Program-made: the position numbers and the translations under genes
DNA from: Bacteroidales bacterium
Lineage (GTDB): Bacteria > Bacteroidota > Bacteroidia > Bacteroidales > Bacteroidaceae
Assembly (NCBI GenBank): GCA_004557185.1
Contig: SFEP01000004.1
Span: forward strand, 9,853 to 73,852
Length of the DNA: 64,000 nucleotides
Direction: 5' to 3'
In this document: one piece after another, positions 32,434-41,517 of the stretch
How the letters are laid out: each line of letters starts with the position of its first letter
Numbering within the stretch: the first letter of the stretch is position 1
The notes under the pieces: generated by a model
What the model saw: the letters and a program-made list of their open reading frames with translations, nothing else
The model's database searches: none
Told to the model about the DNA's origin: nothing

Positions 32434-32988
32434 ATGCGTAAACTACAGATTGAAGACCTGGCGCGCATCGACGCCGACACCTTCCGCCAAGCCTCCAAGA
32501 TTCCCCTCACCATTGTGCTCGACAACGTGCGTTCGCTGCACAACGTGGGCAGTGTGCTCCGCACAGCCGATGCCTTCAGGCTGCGCGGCGTGTATATGTG
32601 CGGCATCACCGCCGTGCCCCCCTCGCCCGAGATACACAAAACGGCCCTCGGCGCCGAGGACAGCGTGGCGTGGCGCTACTTCGACGACACGCTCACCGCC
32701 GTGCGCCAGTTGCAGAGCGAGGGCGTGAGCGTGTGGGCCGTAGAGCAGGTGGAGCAGAGCGTCATGCTGCCCCACTTCCGCTTCAGCAGCACGCAAGCCT
32801 ATGCCCTGGTGCTGGGCCACGAGGTGAAGGGCGTGCGGCAGGACGTGGTGGATGCCTGCAACGGCGCCATCGAAATACCACAGTTCGGCACCAAGCACTC
32901 CCTCAACGTGAGCGTCACCGCAGGCATCGTGATGTGGGAGGCCGCCCGCCAGCTCATGCCCCTCATCGAAGGCTTCGAGCCGCGCTGA
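32434..32988 (+). CDS. SpoU/TrmH-family RNA 2'-O-methyltransferase
   Basis: Transfers methyl from S-adenosylmethionine to a ribose 2'-OH in tRNA or rRNA. The start at MRKLQIEDLARIDADTFRQA gives 184 residues; upstream sequence in the same frame overlaps the tRNA gene and is not coding. SPOUT-fold motifs: TIVLDNVRSLHNVGSVLRTA (motif 1 with the conserved Asn and Arg), ALVLGHEVKGV (motif 2) and EIPQFGTKHSLNVSVTAGIV (motif 3, the knot). There is no separate N-terminal RNA-binding domain, so the substrate is uncertain. It is divergent from tRNA-Arg. Confidence 0.93.
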   Translation: MRKLQIEDLARIDADTFRQASKIPLTIVLDNVRSLHNVGSVLRTADAFRLRGVYMCGITAVPPSPEIHKTALGAEDSVAWRYFDDTLTAVRQLQSEGVSVWAVEQVEQSVMLPHFRFSSTQAYALVLGHEVKGVRQDVVDACNGAIEIPQFGTKHSLNVSVTAGIVMWEAARQLMPLIEGFEPR

Positions 32989-33203
32989 CCACAGGTAGCG
33001 CCCTGCATGCGGGCTTGGGGGGTTGAAAATATCTTTTCGCCCCGCACCACAGCCTTCTTCCCTGCCACGCGCACCTTCCTTTCGCCTTGAAGCAAGCATT
33101 TTGCCACACATGGCCGCCTTGATGCGACACGGGCGTCGCCGCCCTCCGGCCCTCCTGCCGTGCACAAGGTTGGCCACGGGTGCGCTCGCTTCGGAATAAT
33201 GCT

Positions 33204-33211
33204 TACATTTG
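33204..33211 (+). promoter_or_regulatory. -7 promoter element of the AspT-like transporter
   Basis: TACATTTG matches TAnnTTTG and lies 28 bp before the ATG at 33240. The -33 box is unclear. The gap 32989-33203 holds no other feature. Confidence 0.5.
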
Positions 33212-33239
33212 CAATCATCTAATACAACACACCTACGCT

Positions 33240-34895
33240 ATGTCATGGTTACACGACGTGCTGTTTGCGCCCTCGGCGGTGCAGGCCGTCATCATCATCT
33301 GCCTGATATGCGCCACCGGACTCGCCTTGGGTAAAATGCGCCTGCGGGGCATCAGCCTGGGCGTCACCTTCGTCTTCTTCATCGGCATCCTGGCGGGTGC
33401 ACTGGGCTTGCAGGTCAATGCCGACGTGCTGAGCTACGCCGAGAGCTTCGGCCTCGTGCTCTTCGTCTACACCCTCGGCCTGCAGGTGGGCCCGGGCTTC
33501 ATGAGCGCCTTCAGGCAAGGGGGCACACACCTCAACCTGCTGGCCATAGGCGTGGTGCTGCTGGGCACGCTCATGGCGCTCCTCACAGGCTGGACCCACA
33601 TGCTGCCCCTGCAGGACATGCTCGGCGTGCTCTGCGGCGCCACCACCAACACGCCGGCACTCGGTGCGGCACAGCAAACCCTCAAGCAACTGGGCCTGCC
33701 CGCCAGCGACGCTGCGCTGAGTTGCGCCGTCACCTATCCGCTGGGCATGGTGGGCGTCATCGTGGCCCTCATTCTCGTGAAAGGCTGGCTCTCGCGCCAC
33801 GAGCGGGCCACCGACGCCGCCACGCCCGACGAAGCCTTCATCGCCTCCTTCCGCGTGTGCAACCCCGCCGTCTTCGGCCACACACTGGGCGAAATCAGCG
33901 GCATGGACGAGTCGAAGTTCGTCGTCTCACGCCTCTGGCGCGAGGGCAAAGTGCTGCTGCCCACAGCCGACACCCAGCTCTGCGAGGGCGACCGCATACT
34001 CGTCATCACGCAGCAAAAGCAGCTGCAGCAGCTCACCATCTACTTTGGCGAACGCGACAACACCAACTGGAACAGCAAGGACGTGGACTGGAACGCGCTC
34101 GACTCAAAACTCGTGTCGCAACGCATCCTCATCACCCGGCCGGGCATCAACGGCCGGCACCTCGGCTCGCTGCAACTGCGCAACCGCTACGGCGTCAACG
34201 TGAGCCGCGTGCAGCGCGCCGGCATTCAGCTCGTGGCCACGCCCGGACTCGTGCTCCGCATGGGCGACCGCGTCACCGTGGTGGGCGAGGCCCAAAGCAT
34301 CAAGCAGGTGGCCAACGAACTGGGCAACGTGGTGCGGCAACTCGAAGAGCCCAACATGGTGACCATTTTCATAGGCATTGTGCTCGGCCTGCTGCTGGGC
34401 AGCATCCCCTTCTTCGTGCCGGGCATGAGCTACCCCCTGCGGCTGGGTCTGGCCGGCGGCCCCATCGTCATGGGCATCTTCATCGGAGCCTTCGGGCCAC
34501 GCCTGCACATGGTGGCCTACACCACCACAAGCGCCAACCTCATGCTGCGCTCGCTGGGCCTCTCCATGTATCTGGCCTGCCTCGGGCTCGACGCTGGGCG
34601 CGACTTTCTGCACACCGTCATGCAGCCGCAGGCACTCTGGTGGATTGGCATCGGTCTGCTCTTCACGCTGGTGCCCGTCATCATCATGGCCGTTGTCTCG
34701 GTGCTCCTCGCCCGCAAGAGTCTGGCCACCACGGCGGGCATGCTGTGCGGCGCCATGGCCAACCCCATTGCCCTGGGCTACGTCAACGACACCCTGCCCG
34801 GCGACAAAGCCTCGGTGGCCTACGCCACGGTCTACCCGCTCTGCATGTTCCTGCGCGTCATCATAGCCCAACTCATCGTCATGCTTTGGGTGTAA
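33240..34895 (+). CDS. AspT/YidE-family transporter with two RCK-C domains
   Basis: A 551-residue inner-membrane carrier of the aspartate:alanine exchanger type. The start at MSWLHDVLFAPSAVQAVIII follows a -7 box. The first membrane half (to about 190) includes FGLVLFVYTLGLQVGPGFM and GVLCGATTNTPALGAAQQTL, the duplicated AspT/YidE motif. Two TrkA-C domains follow (about 210-375; SRLWREGKVLLPTADTQLCE, QLRNRYGVNVSRVQRAGIQL). The second half repeats the motif as TTAGMLCGAMANPIALGYVN. Carboxylate or amino-acid exchange is inferred from the family only. The stop is followed by repeat locus 4. Confidence 0.88.
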   Translation: MSWLHDVLFAPSAVQAVIIICLICATGLALGKMRLRGISLGVTFVFFIGILAGALGLQVNADVLSYAESFGLVLFVYTLGLQVGPGFMSAFRQGGTHLNLLAIGVVLLGTLMALLTGWTHMLPLQDMLGVLCGATTNTPALGAAQQTLKQLGLPASDAALSCAVTYPLGMVGVIVALILVKGWLSRHERATDAATPDEAFIASFRVCNPAVFGHTLGEISGMDESKFVVSRLWREGKVLLPTADTQLCEGDRILVITQQKQLQQLTIYFGERDNTNWNSKDVDWNALDSKLVSQRILITRPGINGRHLGSLQLRNRYGVNVSRVQRAGIQLVATPGLVLRMGDRVTVVGEAQSIKQVANELGNVVRQLEEPNMVTIFIGIVLGLLLGSIPFFVPGMSYPLRLGLAGGPIVMGIFIGAFGPRLHMVAYTTTSANLMLRSLGLSMYLACLGLDAGRDFLHTVMQPQALWWIGIGLLFTLVPVIIMAVVSVLLARKSLATTAGMLCGAMANPIALGYVNDTLPGDKASVAYATVYPLCMFLRVIIAQLIVMLWV

Positions 34896-34954
34896 AGCCC
34901 TCACCCCACCCTGCACCACCCGGACGCCGCTATTTTTGTGTAGGCCGCACCCCG

Positions 34955-35216
34955 CAAAAAATAGATGCTACGTAAAAAAGTTTACGTACGACGTGATATT
35001 TTTTACGTACGACGTGATATTTTTTACGTAGCGCCCCGTTTTACCACTCCGCCATCCCTCCGAAAACAGATGCCGTGGAAGAAAGTTCCCCTGCTGTGGG
35101 AACTTTCTTCCACGGCGGGGTCTTTTTTTTCCACGGCGGCCCGTTTTTTTCGGGACGACGGGTTGAGAAAACGGCTGCGTAAAAATCATCACGTCGTTTG
35201 TAAAAATTCGCACGGC
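34955..35216. repeat. Modular 21-bp intergenic repeat, locus 4 (modules A, B and an A remnant)
   Basis: Module A (34955-35036): CAAAAAATAGATGCTACGTA and two TACGTACGACGTGATATTTT units 21 bp apart. The linker leads to module B (35056-35142): AAACAGATGCCGTGGAAG with CCACGGCGGGG/CCACGGCGGCCCG sub-units. A decayed A-like piece follows (CTGCGTAAAAATCATCACGT, 35175-35215). Both A sub-units share the variant GATATTTT. It lies between the transporter and the sialidase fusion, both rightward. Nothing else is recognised in 34896-35342. Confidence 0.8.
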
Positions 35217-35342
35217 ACCCGCCGCAAGGGCATCGTAGTCCCTCTGACCGTCGCCTTTCTTTCATCCACCCGTGCAGCGTTCCCTACACGTGTTTTTGTG
35301 CTATCTTTTTGTAGGAAACGTACACATTTCCAATCCTGTATG

Positions 35343-35374
35343 TTGGTAAAAAACCAGAGATGTTCGTATTTTTG
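35343..35374 (+). promoter_or_regulatory. Promoter of the sialidase fusion gene
   Basis: TTGG (35343-35346), 20 bp, TATTTTTG (35367-35374). The -7 box is perfect and the -33 box partial. The leader would be about 105 nt. Confidence 0.5.
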
Positions 35375-35485
35375 CAGCAACTTGCACAGGTAGCGGACAA
35401 GAGGGCGACAAAGGCGTTCGGCCGCGGCCCACACGCAAGGCATGAAAAGCATATTCACCTTTTAATTCCTATTTTTTTATTTACT

Positions 35486-38400
35486 ATGAAAAAGACCTTA
35501 CTCTTATTGCTCGCATGCTTTGTGAGCTGTTTGCTGTGGGCCGACGAACCGTTCCGTAAGCATCGGTACGACTTGTTCAAGGTGATTCCGCCTGCTGAGG
35601 GCAGCATCGTCTTCGTGGGCAACAGCATCACCGACATGCACCCCTGGGTCGAAACGTTTCGTGGCGACATGGACTTGCTCCCCATTGTGAACCGCGGAAA
35701 CTCAGGCACCTATTCTACCGAGCAGAGTGCGAACCTGGAGAGTTACCTCATCAACAAACCGAAGAAACTCTTCATGATGATTGGCACCAACGACATCGCT
35801 ACCAACGGCCTGAACTTCGAGCCCAAGCAGGTGCTGGCCTACGTGAAGAGCATGGTGCAGCGCATACACAGGCGCAGCCCCGAAACGCAGGTTTACCTCT
35901 ACAGCATCCTCAAAAACAACACCTCGAACCGCGAAGCTGCGCGCTGGCTCGAAACCAACCGCCTGGTGAAGGCCTTTGTGGACGAAACAAACCAGGAGTG
36001 GCTGAGCTATATAGACCTCTACGACCTGCTGAGCGGCGTGGCCGAGGGCGGCGTATGGAGTTATGACAAACTCCACCTCACCGCCGCTTCCTATCAGAAG
36101 TGGACCGAAGCCATTCGCCAGTACTTGGATGGAAACTGGGGCACCCCCCAACCCGTCTATCCCAGCAACGCTGCCGATACACAGCAAAACGGCGGACTCG
36201 ACGGGTCGCACGGCATGCGAGCCACCTACTTCAGCCTCCTGCCCATCAAGAGCGACGACATCCTCTTCTTCGGCGATGAAGAAGTGAAGGCCGGCGAATG
36301 GAACGAACTCTGCGGCAACCAGAACATCAAGAACCGTGGATCAGGCTGGAGCTACGGCGGACTGAGCCTTGAAAACACAAAAAAGATGGTCGAAGCCACC
36401 TTCGCAGATACACATGTCGACAAGGTAGAACCAAAGGCCATTCTGGTCTATGCCGGCACCTCTGACGTCACGGGCAATGACGACCTTGAAACCGTGAAGT
36501 TGAACTACCTACGCGTGGTAGAGGCCATCATGGCCGAGGCTCCCAGTGCGCACATCTATGTGATAGGCTTGCACCCCACGAAAAACGCTACCACCAACAC
36601 CACCCGCATCGCCCCATTCAACGAGTATCTCTCGAAGCTCGGCCCCGACCAGGTGAGTTACATTGACTGCTACACCCCTTTCCTCGGCAGCGACAACGTA
36701 GCACGCGAAGATTATCTCTTAACGGGCACGAACTACCTCAGCAGTGTGGGCTACGTGAAGATGGCATATCAAATCATGACATCCATCAATACCCATTTCC
36801 CTGACGAAGTTTTCCACCCGATTTCGGAAGATATGGCTAACCAGCGCGTCACTGAGGCCAACAATCGCAACCACATCGGCCAGGCACTGACTGCCGGACA
36901 GGTGGTAACCGTGGGCAATGGCATCGGCGAATATAGCGAAACTGGCATGCAGGCCTTCAACGCCAAAGCAGAGGAGGCTTACGAGTTACTGGACCAGTCA
37001 TACGTCGATGAAACGAAGGCTAACGAATTGGTCAGCGCCATGAGCACCGCCGTGAACGCAGCCCTGAACCAACCCGTAGCCAGCACCGAGGAGAGCAGCG
37101 TGTGGTACCAGATACGCGCCCTGCGTGCACCCACCTACTACGTCAGCGCCACGGGTGCCGAAGCCGGCATCGCTGGCCTCACCACATCGGGTGAGATGGC
37201 CACATCGATGTGGAAGTTCGTGAAGCGCACCGACGGCTCCTACGACATTGTGAACCGCGAATATGGCACGTACATCAAGCCCGTAGCCAACTACAACACG
37301 CAACTGCAAACCACCGCCACGCAGCCCGAAAAGGGATGGACGCTGAGCTACGCCAACACGCCGGGACTCTACATCGTGTCGAGCGGCACGGTGCAATTTA
37401 ACCAGACGCAGGCCGTGCAAAACTACGCCATCTACAACTGGAGCAACGGACAGACAGGCACCGACCGCGCCGACACCGGCTGCCAGTTCATGCTGAACGA
37501 GGCTCCTGAGCCCATTGTGCTGCCCGACGAGGTGAGCTACACCATCGACAAGCCGCACGGCAACCTCTACAACAGCAACGGAAAGGCTAACCAGAGCTAC
37601 AACAAGGAGTGGCGCAGCAACGAGGAGCCCGCACTCACCTTCACAAGCAACGCCAACAACATGGAGTGGGTGGGCGACAACGTGGACCTCATGACGGGTA
37701 CGGTGCAAGGCGGCGCCACCTACACACTCACAGCTCCCACAGGCTACGTCATCAAGGATTACGCCTTCAAGATGGCGAACAACAACCACACCACCGAGCT
37801 CACCATGGTGCTCAACGACACCACCTACACCTCTACGCAAGAGGTACAGCTCATCTCGGCACAGAAGTACAACCAAGCCACCTTGGCCTTCACCCTGTCG
37901 GGGACCAACGGCAAGGGACTCCTGCTCACCGACTTCACCGTGACGGTGTGCAAAGAGGACCTCGTGGAGGCCGATGTGAACCTGGACCGCGTGGTGGATA
38001 AGGACCACGGCGACATGTACAACAGCAACGGCAGCGCCAACCAGAACTACAACAAGGAGTGGCGCAGCAACGAGGAGCCCGTGCTCACCTTCACCAGCAA
38101 CGCCAACAACATGACCTGGAACGGCACGGTGCCCGTGCTCATGTCGGGCTCGAGCGGCTCGGCCACCTACACGCTGGCTGCTCCCGCCGGCTACTGGATT
38201 GCCTCCTACTCCTTCGAGATAGTCAACTCCGGCCACACCGACAAACTCACGCTCTCAACGAGCGAGGGCAAGGTGTACACCACCTCCGACACCGAGCAAA
38301 CGCACGCCGTGACCATTTGCAACGAAAGCAGCGTGACATTCACCCTGCAAGGCACCAACGGCAAAGGCGTCATGCTCAAGAATTTCCAGGTGAAGCTCAA

Positions 38401-40606
38401 AGAGGCCGTGTATGAGAAGCCCATCGTCAGCACCGAGGGCAACGAGCACTGGTACTACATCACCAACGCCTCCACCAAGGCCTACTGTCAGGGCAAGGTG
38501 ATGTACTACGACGCCGAGGCCGACCGCCTTCGCTTCGGCGACAAGGCCTTCTCGGCCGACCGCGTCTGGAGCTTCTGGGAACAGGACGGCAAACTCACCA
38601 TCAAGAACTACAACGGCGTGTACATGGGCACCGCCGGCGCTGGCACAGGCGGCTCCACACAGTTTGGCAAGGCCGATGCCGCCAACTACATCTACACCAT
38701 AGAGGATGCCTACGGCTACTTCATCATCAAGGACAACGCCACCGAGCTCCACGCTCAGGAGGCCGGCGCCGTGATTGTGCGCTGGGATGCCGCTGCCGGC
38801 AACGCCTCGCTTTGGAAGTTCGACGCCGTTGACACCTCCGAACCGCAGGCCAAGGTGGCCGCCGTCAGCGTGAAGCAGGGCAAGGTGACCACGGGTATAG
38901 GCAACAAGAACCAGCCCATCGTGCTGGCCCGCTTCAATGTGACAGGCCTCACAGGCGCGGTCAACGTGCAAGGCATCAAGGGTAAGGTGGTGGCCAGCCA
39001 GCTGGCCGACGTGAAGGCCGTGAAGGCTTACTACACCACCAACAGCCGCGAACTCTTTGTCGACGCCGACAACCTCATGCCCTGGCGTGAGCAGAACGGC
39101 GTACTCTTCGGAGAGGCAGCCCAAGTGGATGCCGAGGGTAACTTCGCCATCACGGGCAGTCTGAACATAGAGCCGGGCACGCAGGACCTCTGGATTGCCT
39201 ACGACATCGCCGACGACGCCGCTGAAGGCCACACCGTCGACGCCATCGTCACGGGCTACACCATCAACGGCAACGAGGTGGACGAAGCCAACGGCAACCC
39301 CGACTACGCCGTCACCATCTTCCTCTCTGAAGGCGCTGCACTCATGCCCTACGACTGCGGCTCACGCTACTACCGCATCCCCGCCATCACCACCGTACGC
39401 AAAACAAAGGACGACGGCAGCGTGGTAGACCGCCTCGTGGTGCTCACCGACGACCGCTTGCAGCACAACGGCGACCTGCCCAACCAAGTGTACATCGTAG
39501 CACAGTATAGCGACGACCAGGGACGCTCCTGGACGAAGCCTGTCCGCGTAGCCGGCACGGCCGAACTGGGCGGTGCTTACGGCCACGGCGACGCCTCCAT
39601 CGTGACCGACCGACGCAACGGCCACATCATCGGCATCATGACGTGCGCCGGCACCTACGGCCACGGATTCTGGAGCAGCACGGCAGCCGAGCCCCAGCTC
39701 TGGAAAACCATCACCAGCACCGACGGCGGCGAAACGTGGTCAAGCCCCGTTGACCACACCAAGAGCCTCTACGGCGTGGACAGCCCCAACCCCACATGGA
39801 AGGGCGGCTTCTCAGGCTCAGGCGCTGCGCTGCAAAAGCGCGACGGCACGCTCGTGTCGAGCTTCGTAAACCGCGAGGCCGACAACTCGCAGAATTTCTA
39901 CTTCTTCATGAGCGACGACGGCGGTGCATCCTGGCACGTGACGGGCACAAGCGGCACCACCAAAGCCGACGAGCCCAAAACCCTCGAACGCAACAACGGA
40001 GACCTCTCCATCTTCGTGCGAGCCAACGGCTACAACTACCACAACGTCACGAGCGACAACGGACAGACCTGGCACTACCCTGCTGAAACACGATTCACCT
40101 CGGGCATCAACGGCACAGCATGCGACGGCGAATACATGGTGTGGTGCTCCACACTCGACGGCAACCCCTGGAACATTGCCTTCGAAACGCTGCCCAACGC
40201 CTCCTCCCGCCGCAACGTGAGCATATGCCTCAGCACCGACGAGGGTGAAACCTTCGGCGAACCGCGCACCATCTGCCCCTGGGCCTCGGGCTACAGCACC
40301 GCAGTCGTACTGCCCGACGGCACACTCGGCGTCTACTACGAAGAAGACGGCTACTACAACGCCAACAACTACGTGCTACGCTTCGTACGCATGAGCCTCG
40401 ACTGGGCCAGCGGCGGACAGTACAAGTTCACCGCAGAGCAGCCGTTCCACCCCATCGCAGGCGGTCAGGTAGCCACAGGCGTGGACCACGTCAACCTGCA
40501 GCAGCAAGCCGACGCTCCCACCTACGACCTCAGCGGACGCCGCGTGCTGCGCACCCAGCGTGGCCACATCTACCTGCGTGGCGGACAGAAGTTCATAGCA
40601 CGCTGA
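35486..40606 (+). CDS. Secreted SGNH-esterase / sialidase fusion, probable type IX cargo
   Basis: A 1706-residue exported enzyme that probably removes O-acetyl groups and then sialic acids from host glycans. Signal peptide: MKKTLLLLLACFVSCLLWAD. SGNH hydrolase 1 (about 25-215) is complete: FVGNSITD (Ser 47), NRGNSG, IGTND (100-103) and DKLH (Asp 194, His 197). SGNH 2 (about 245-450) is degenerate: FFGDEEV replaces the nucleophile block, AGTSDV replaces GxND, and no DxxH is seen. Two near-identical beta-rich modules follow (about 685-822 and 832-972), then a lectin-like region. The sialidase spans about 1280-1650 with YYRIP (RIP at 1297-1299) and five Asp boxes such as SDDQGRSW, STDGGETW and SDDGGASW. 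The C-terminus YDLSGRRV...GGQKFIAR resembles a type IX sorting end. Activities are inferred from motifs. Confidence 0.9.
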   Translation: MKKTLLLLLACFVSCLLWADEPFRKHRYDLFKVIPPAEGSIVFVGNSITDMHPWVETFRGDMDLLPIVNRGNSGTYSTEQSANLESYLINKPKKLFMMIGTNDIATNGLNFEPKQVLAYVKSMVQRIHRRSPETQVYLYSILKNNTSNREAARWLETNRLVKAFVDETNQEWLSYIDLYDLLSGVAEGGVWSYDKLHLTAASYQKWTEAIRQYLDGNWGTPQPVYPSNAADTQQNGGLDGSHGMRATYFSLLPIKSDDILFFGDEEVKAGEWNELCGNQNIKNRGSGWSYGGLSLENTKKMVEATFADTHVDKVEPKAILVYAGTSDVTGNDDLETVKLNYLRVVEAIMAEAPSAHIYVIGLHPTKNATTNTTRIAPFNEYLSKLGPDQVSYIDCYTPFLGSDNVAREDYLLTGTNYLSSVGYVKMAYQIMTSINTHFPDEVFHPISEDMANQRVTEANNRNHIGQALTAGQVVTVGNGIGEYSETGMQAFNAKAEEAYELLDQSYVDETKANELVSAMSTAVNAALNQPVASTEESSVWYQIRALRAPTYYVSATGAEAGIAGLTTSGEMATSMWKFVKRTDGSYDIVNREYGTYIKPVANYNTQLQTTATQPEKGWTLSYANTPGLYIVSSGTVQFNQTQAVQNYAIYNWSNGQTGTDRADTGCQFMLNEAPEPIVLPDEVSYTIDKPHGNLYNSNGKANQSYNKEWRSNEEPALTFTSNANNMEWVGDNVDLMTGTVQGGATYTLTAPTGYVIKDYAFKMANNNHTTELTMVLNDTTYTSTQEVQLISAQKYNQATLAFTLSGTNGKGLLLTDFTVTVCKEDLVEADVNLDRVVDKDHGDMYNSNGSANQNYNKEWRSNEEPVLTFTSNANNMTWNGTVPVLMSGSSGSATYTLAAPAGYWIASYSFEIVNSGHTDKLTLSTSEGKVYTTSDTEQTHAVTICNESSVTFTLQGTNGKGVMLKNFQVKLKEAVYEKPIVSTEGNEHWYYITNASTKAYCQGKVMYYDAEADRLRFGDKAFSADRVWSFWEQDGKLTIKNYNGVYMGTAGAGTGGSTQFGKADAANYIYTIEDAYGYFIIKDNATELHAQEAGAVIVRWDAAAGNASLWKFDAVDTSEPQAKVAAVSVKQGKVTTGIGNKNQPIVLARFNVTGLTGAVNVQGIKGKVVASQLADVKAVKAYYTTNSRELFVDADNLMPWREQNGVLFGEAAQVDAEGNFAITGSLNIEPGTQDLWIAYDIADDAAEGHTVDAIVTGYTINGNEVDEANGNPDYAVTIFLSEGAALMPYDCGSRYYRIPAITTVRKTKDDGSVVDRLVVLTDDRLQHNGDLPNQVYIVAQYSDDQGRSWTKPVRVAGTAELGGAYGHGDASIVTDRRNGHIIGIMTCAGTYGHGFWSSTAAEPQLWKTITSTDGGETWSSPVDHTKSLYGVDSPNPTWKGGFSGSGAALQKRDGTLVSSFVNREADNSQNFYFFMSDDGGASWHVTGTSGTTKADEPKTLERNNGDLSIFVRANGYNYHNVTSDNGQTWHYPAETRFTSGINGTACDGEYMVWCSTLDGNPWNIAFETLPNASSRRNVSICLSTDEGETFGEPRTICPWASGYSTAVVLPDGTLGVYYEEDGYYNANNYVLRFVRMSLDWASGGQYKFTAEQPFHPIAGGQVATGVDHVNLQQQADAPTYDLSGRRVLRTQRGHIYLRGGQKFIAR

Positions 40607-40640
40607 CCCTCACCGAGCCACACGCTCTTACATCGCACAC

Positions 40641-40682
40641 AAGGGGCTGTCGCAAACCATGCGGCGGCCCCTTGGCGTTTTT
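40641..40682 (+). terminator. Terminator of the sialidase fusion gene
   Basis: AAGGGGCTGTCGCA (40641-40654) pairs with TGCGGCGGCCCCTT (40660-40673) with one mismatch, followed by GGCGTTTTTA. Beyond the promoter box at 40831, the remaining 316-bp gap holds nothing else. Confidence 0.7.
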
Positions 40683-40830
40683 ATATAAGCGAAAATGCAG
40701 ACGGAAGAGGAGTGCCCTGAGGGAAAATGGGGCGGCGGGAAATGGAGCGATTGGCATAAAGGGAAAACGCATTCTGCAGCAGGCCAAAGGCTTTCGGTCG
40801 CAGGCAAGGCGGCGTTTCAGTTTACAATGC

Positions 40831-40838
40831 TAACTTTG
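40831..40838 (+). promoter_or_regulatory. -7 promoter element of the Nudix gene
   Basis: TAACTTTG, a perfect TAnnTTTG match, 85 bp before the ATG. No convincing -33 box. Confidence 0.45.
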
Positions 40839-40922
40839 TGGCAGAAAAAGGCCCTGCGGCCGCAGGCGGCACCGCGCGGCATGCCACCGCAGGCAGCGGC
40901 ATTCCACACCTTATATATATAT

Positions 40923-41468
40923 ATGGAGCACCCACACCCACTCTCCGACTTCAAGTTCTGCCCGCACTGCGGCGGAGCGCAGTTTCACGAGCACGACGCA
41001 CACAGCAAGCGTTGCGCCACGTGCGGTTTCACCTTCTACCCCAACGCGGCCGCAGCCACGGTGGCCGTCATCGTCACGCCCCACGGACAACTGCTCTGCA
41101 CCGTGCGCCAACGGCAGCCCGCCGCAGGCACACTCGACCTCCCCGGCGGCTTCGTCGACCCCGGCGAAAGCCTGGAAGAGGGACTGCGCCGCGAGGTGCG
41201 CGAGGAACTCGGCGCCGAACTGGCACAATGCACCTACCTCTTCTCCCTGCCCAACGACTACCCCTTCAGCGGCCACACCGTGCACACGGCCGACGCCTTC
41301 TTCCTCTGCACCCTGGCACCCGGCAGCCAGCCCCAAGCGGCCGACGACGCCGCCAGCATCGTCTATCTCCCACCCAGCCAGCTGCAACCCTCACGCTTCG
41401 GCCTCCACAGCATCAGCCGCGGCGTAGCCCGTCTGCTGCAAGCCTGGCCCACACACCCCCAGCCGTGA
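40923..41468 (+). CDS. Nudix hydrolase with zinc ribbon
   Basis: Hydrolyses a nucleoside diphosphate linked to another group. The start at MEHPHPLSDFKFCPHCGGAQ gives 181 residues. An N-terminal zinc ribbon uses Cys 13, 16, 31 and 34 (FCPHCG, CATCG). The Nudix box at 76-98 fits GX5EX7REUXEEXGU (GFVDPGESLEEGL, then RREVREELG). This zinc ribbon plus Nudix layout resembles NudC-like NADH pyrophosphatases and ADP-ribose hydrolases; the substrate is not settled by sequence. An ATATATAT tract directly precedes the start. It lies 49 bp before the M64 peptidase gene and is probably cotranscribed with it. Confidence 0.92.
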   Translation: MEHPHPLSDFKFCPHCGGAQFHEHDAHSKRCATCGFTFYPNAAAATVAVIVTPHGQLLCTVRQRQPAAGTLDLPGGFVDPGESLEEGLRREVREELGAELAQCTYLFSLPNDYPFSGHTVHTADAFFLCTLAPGSQPQAADDAASIVYLPPSQLQPSRFGLHSISRGVARLLQAWPTHPQP

Positions 41469-41517
41469 CCCCCACTCCCTGCGCCCCACGTTCCACCCCA
41501 CACTCACACCCCACACC

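Noticed and set aside
36998..38236. Long minus-strand frame inside the sialidase fusion
   Set aside because: Val/Gly/His-rich antisense artefact; the plus strand encodes a coherent multidomain protein through this region.
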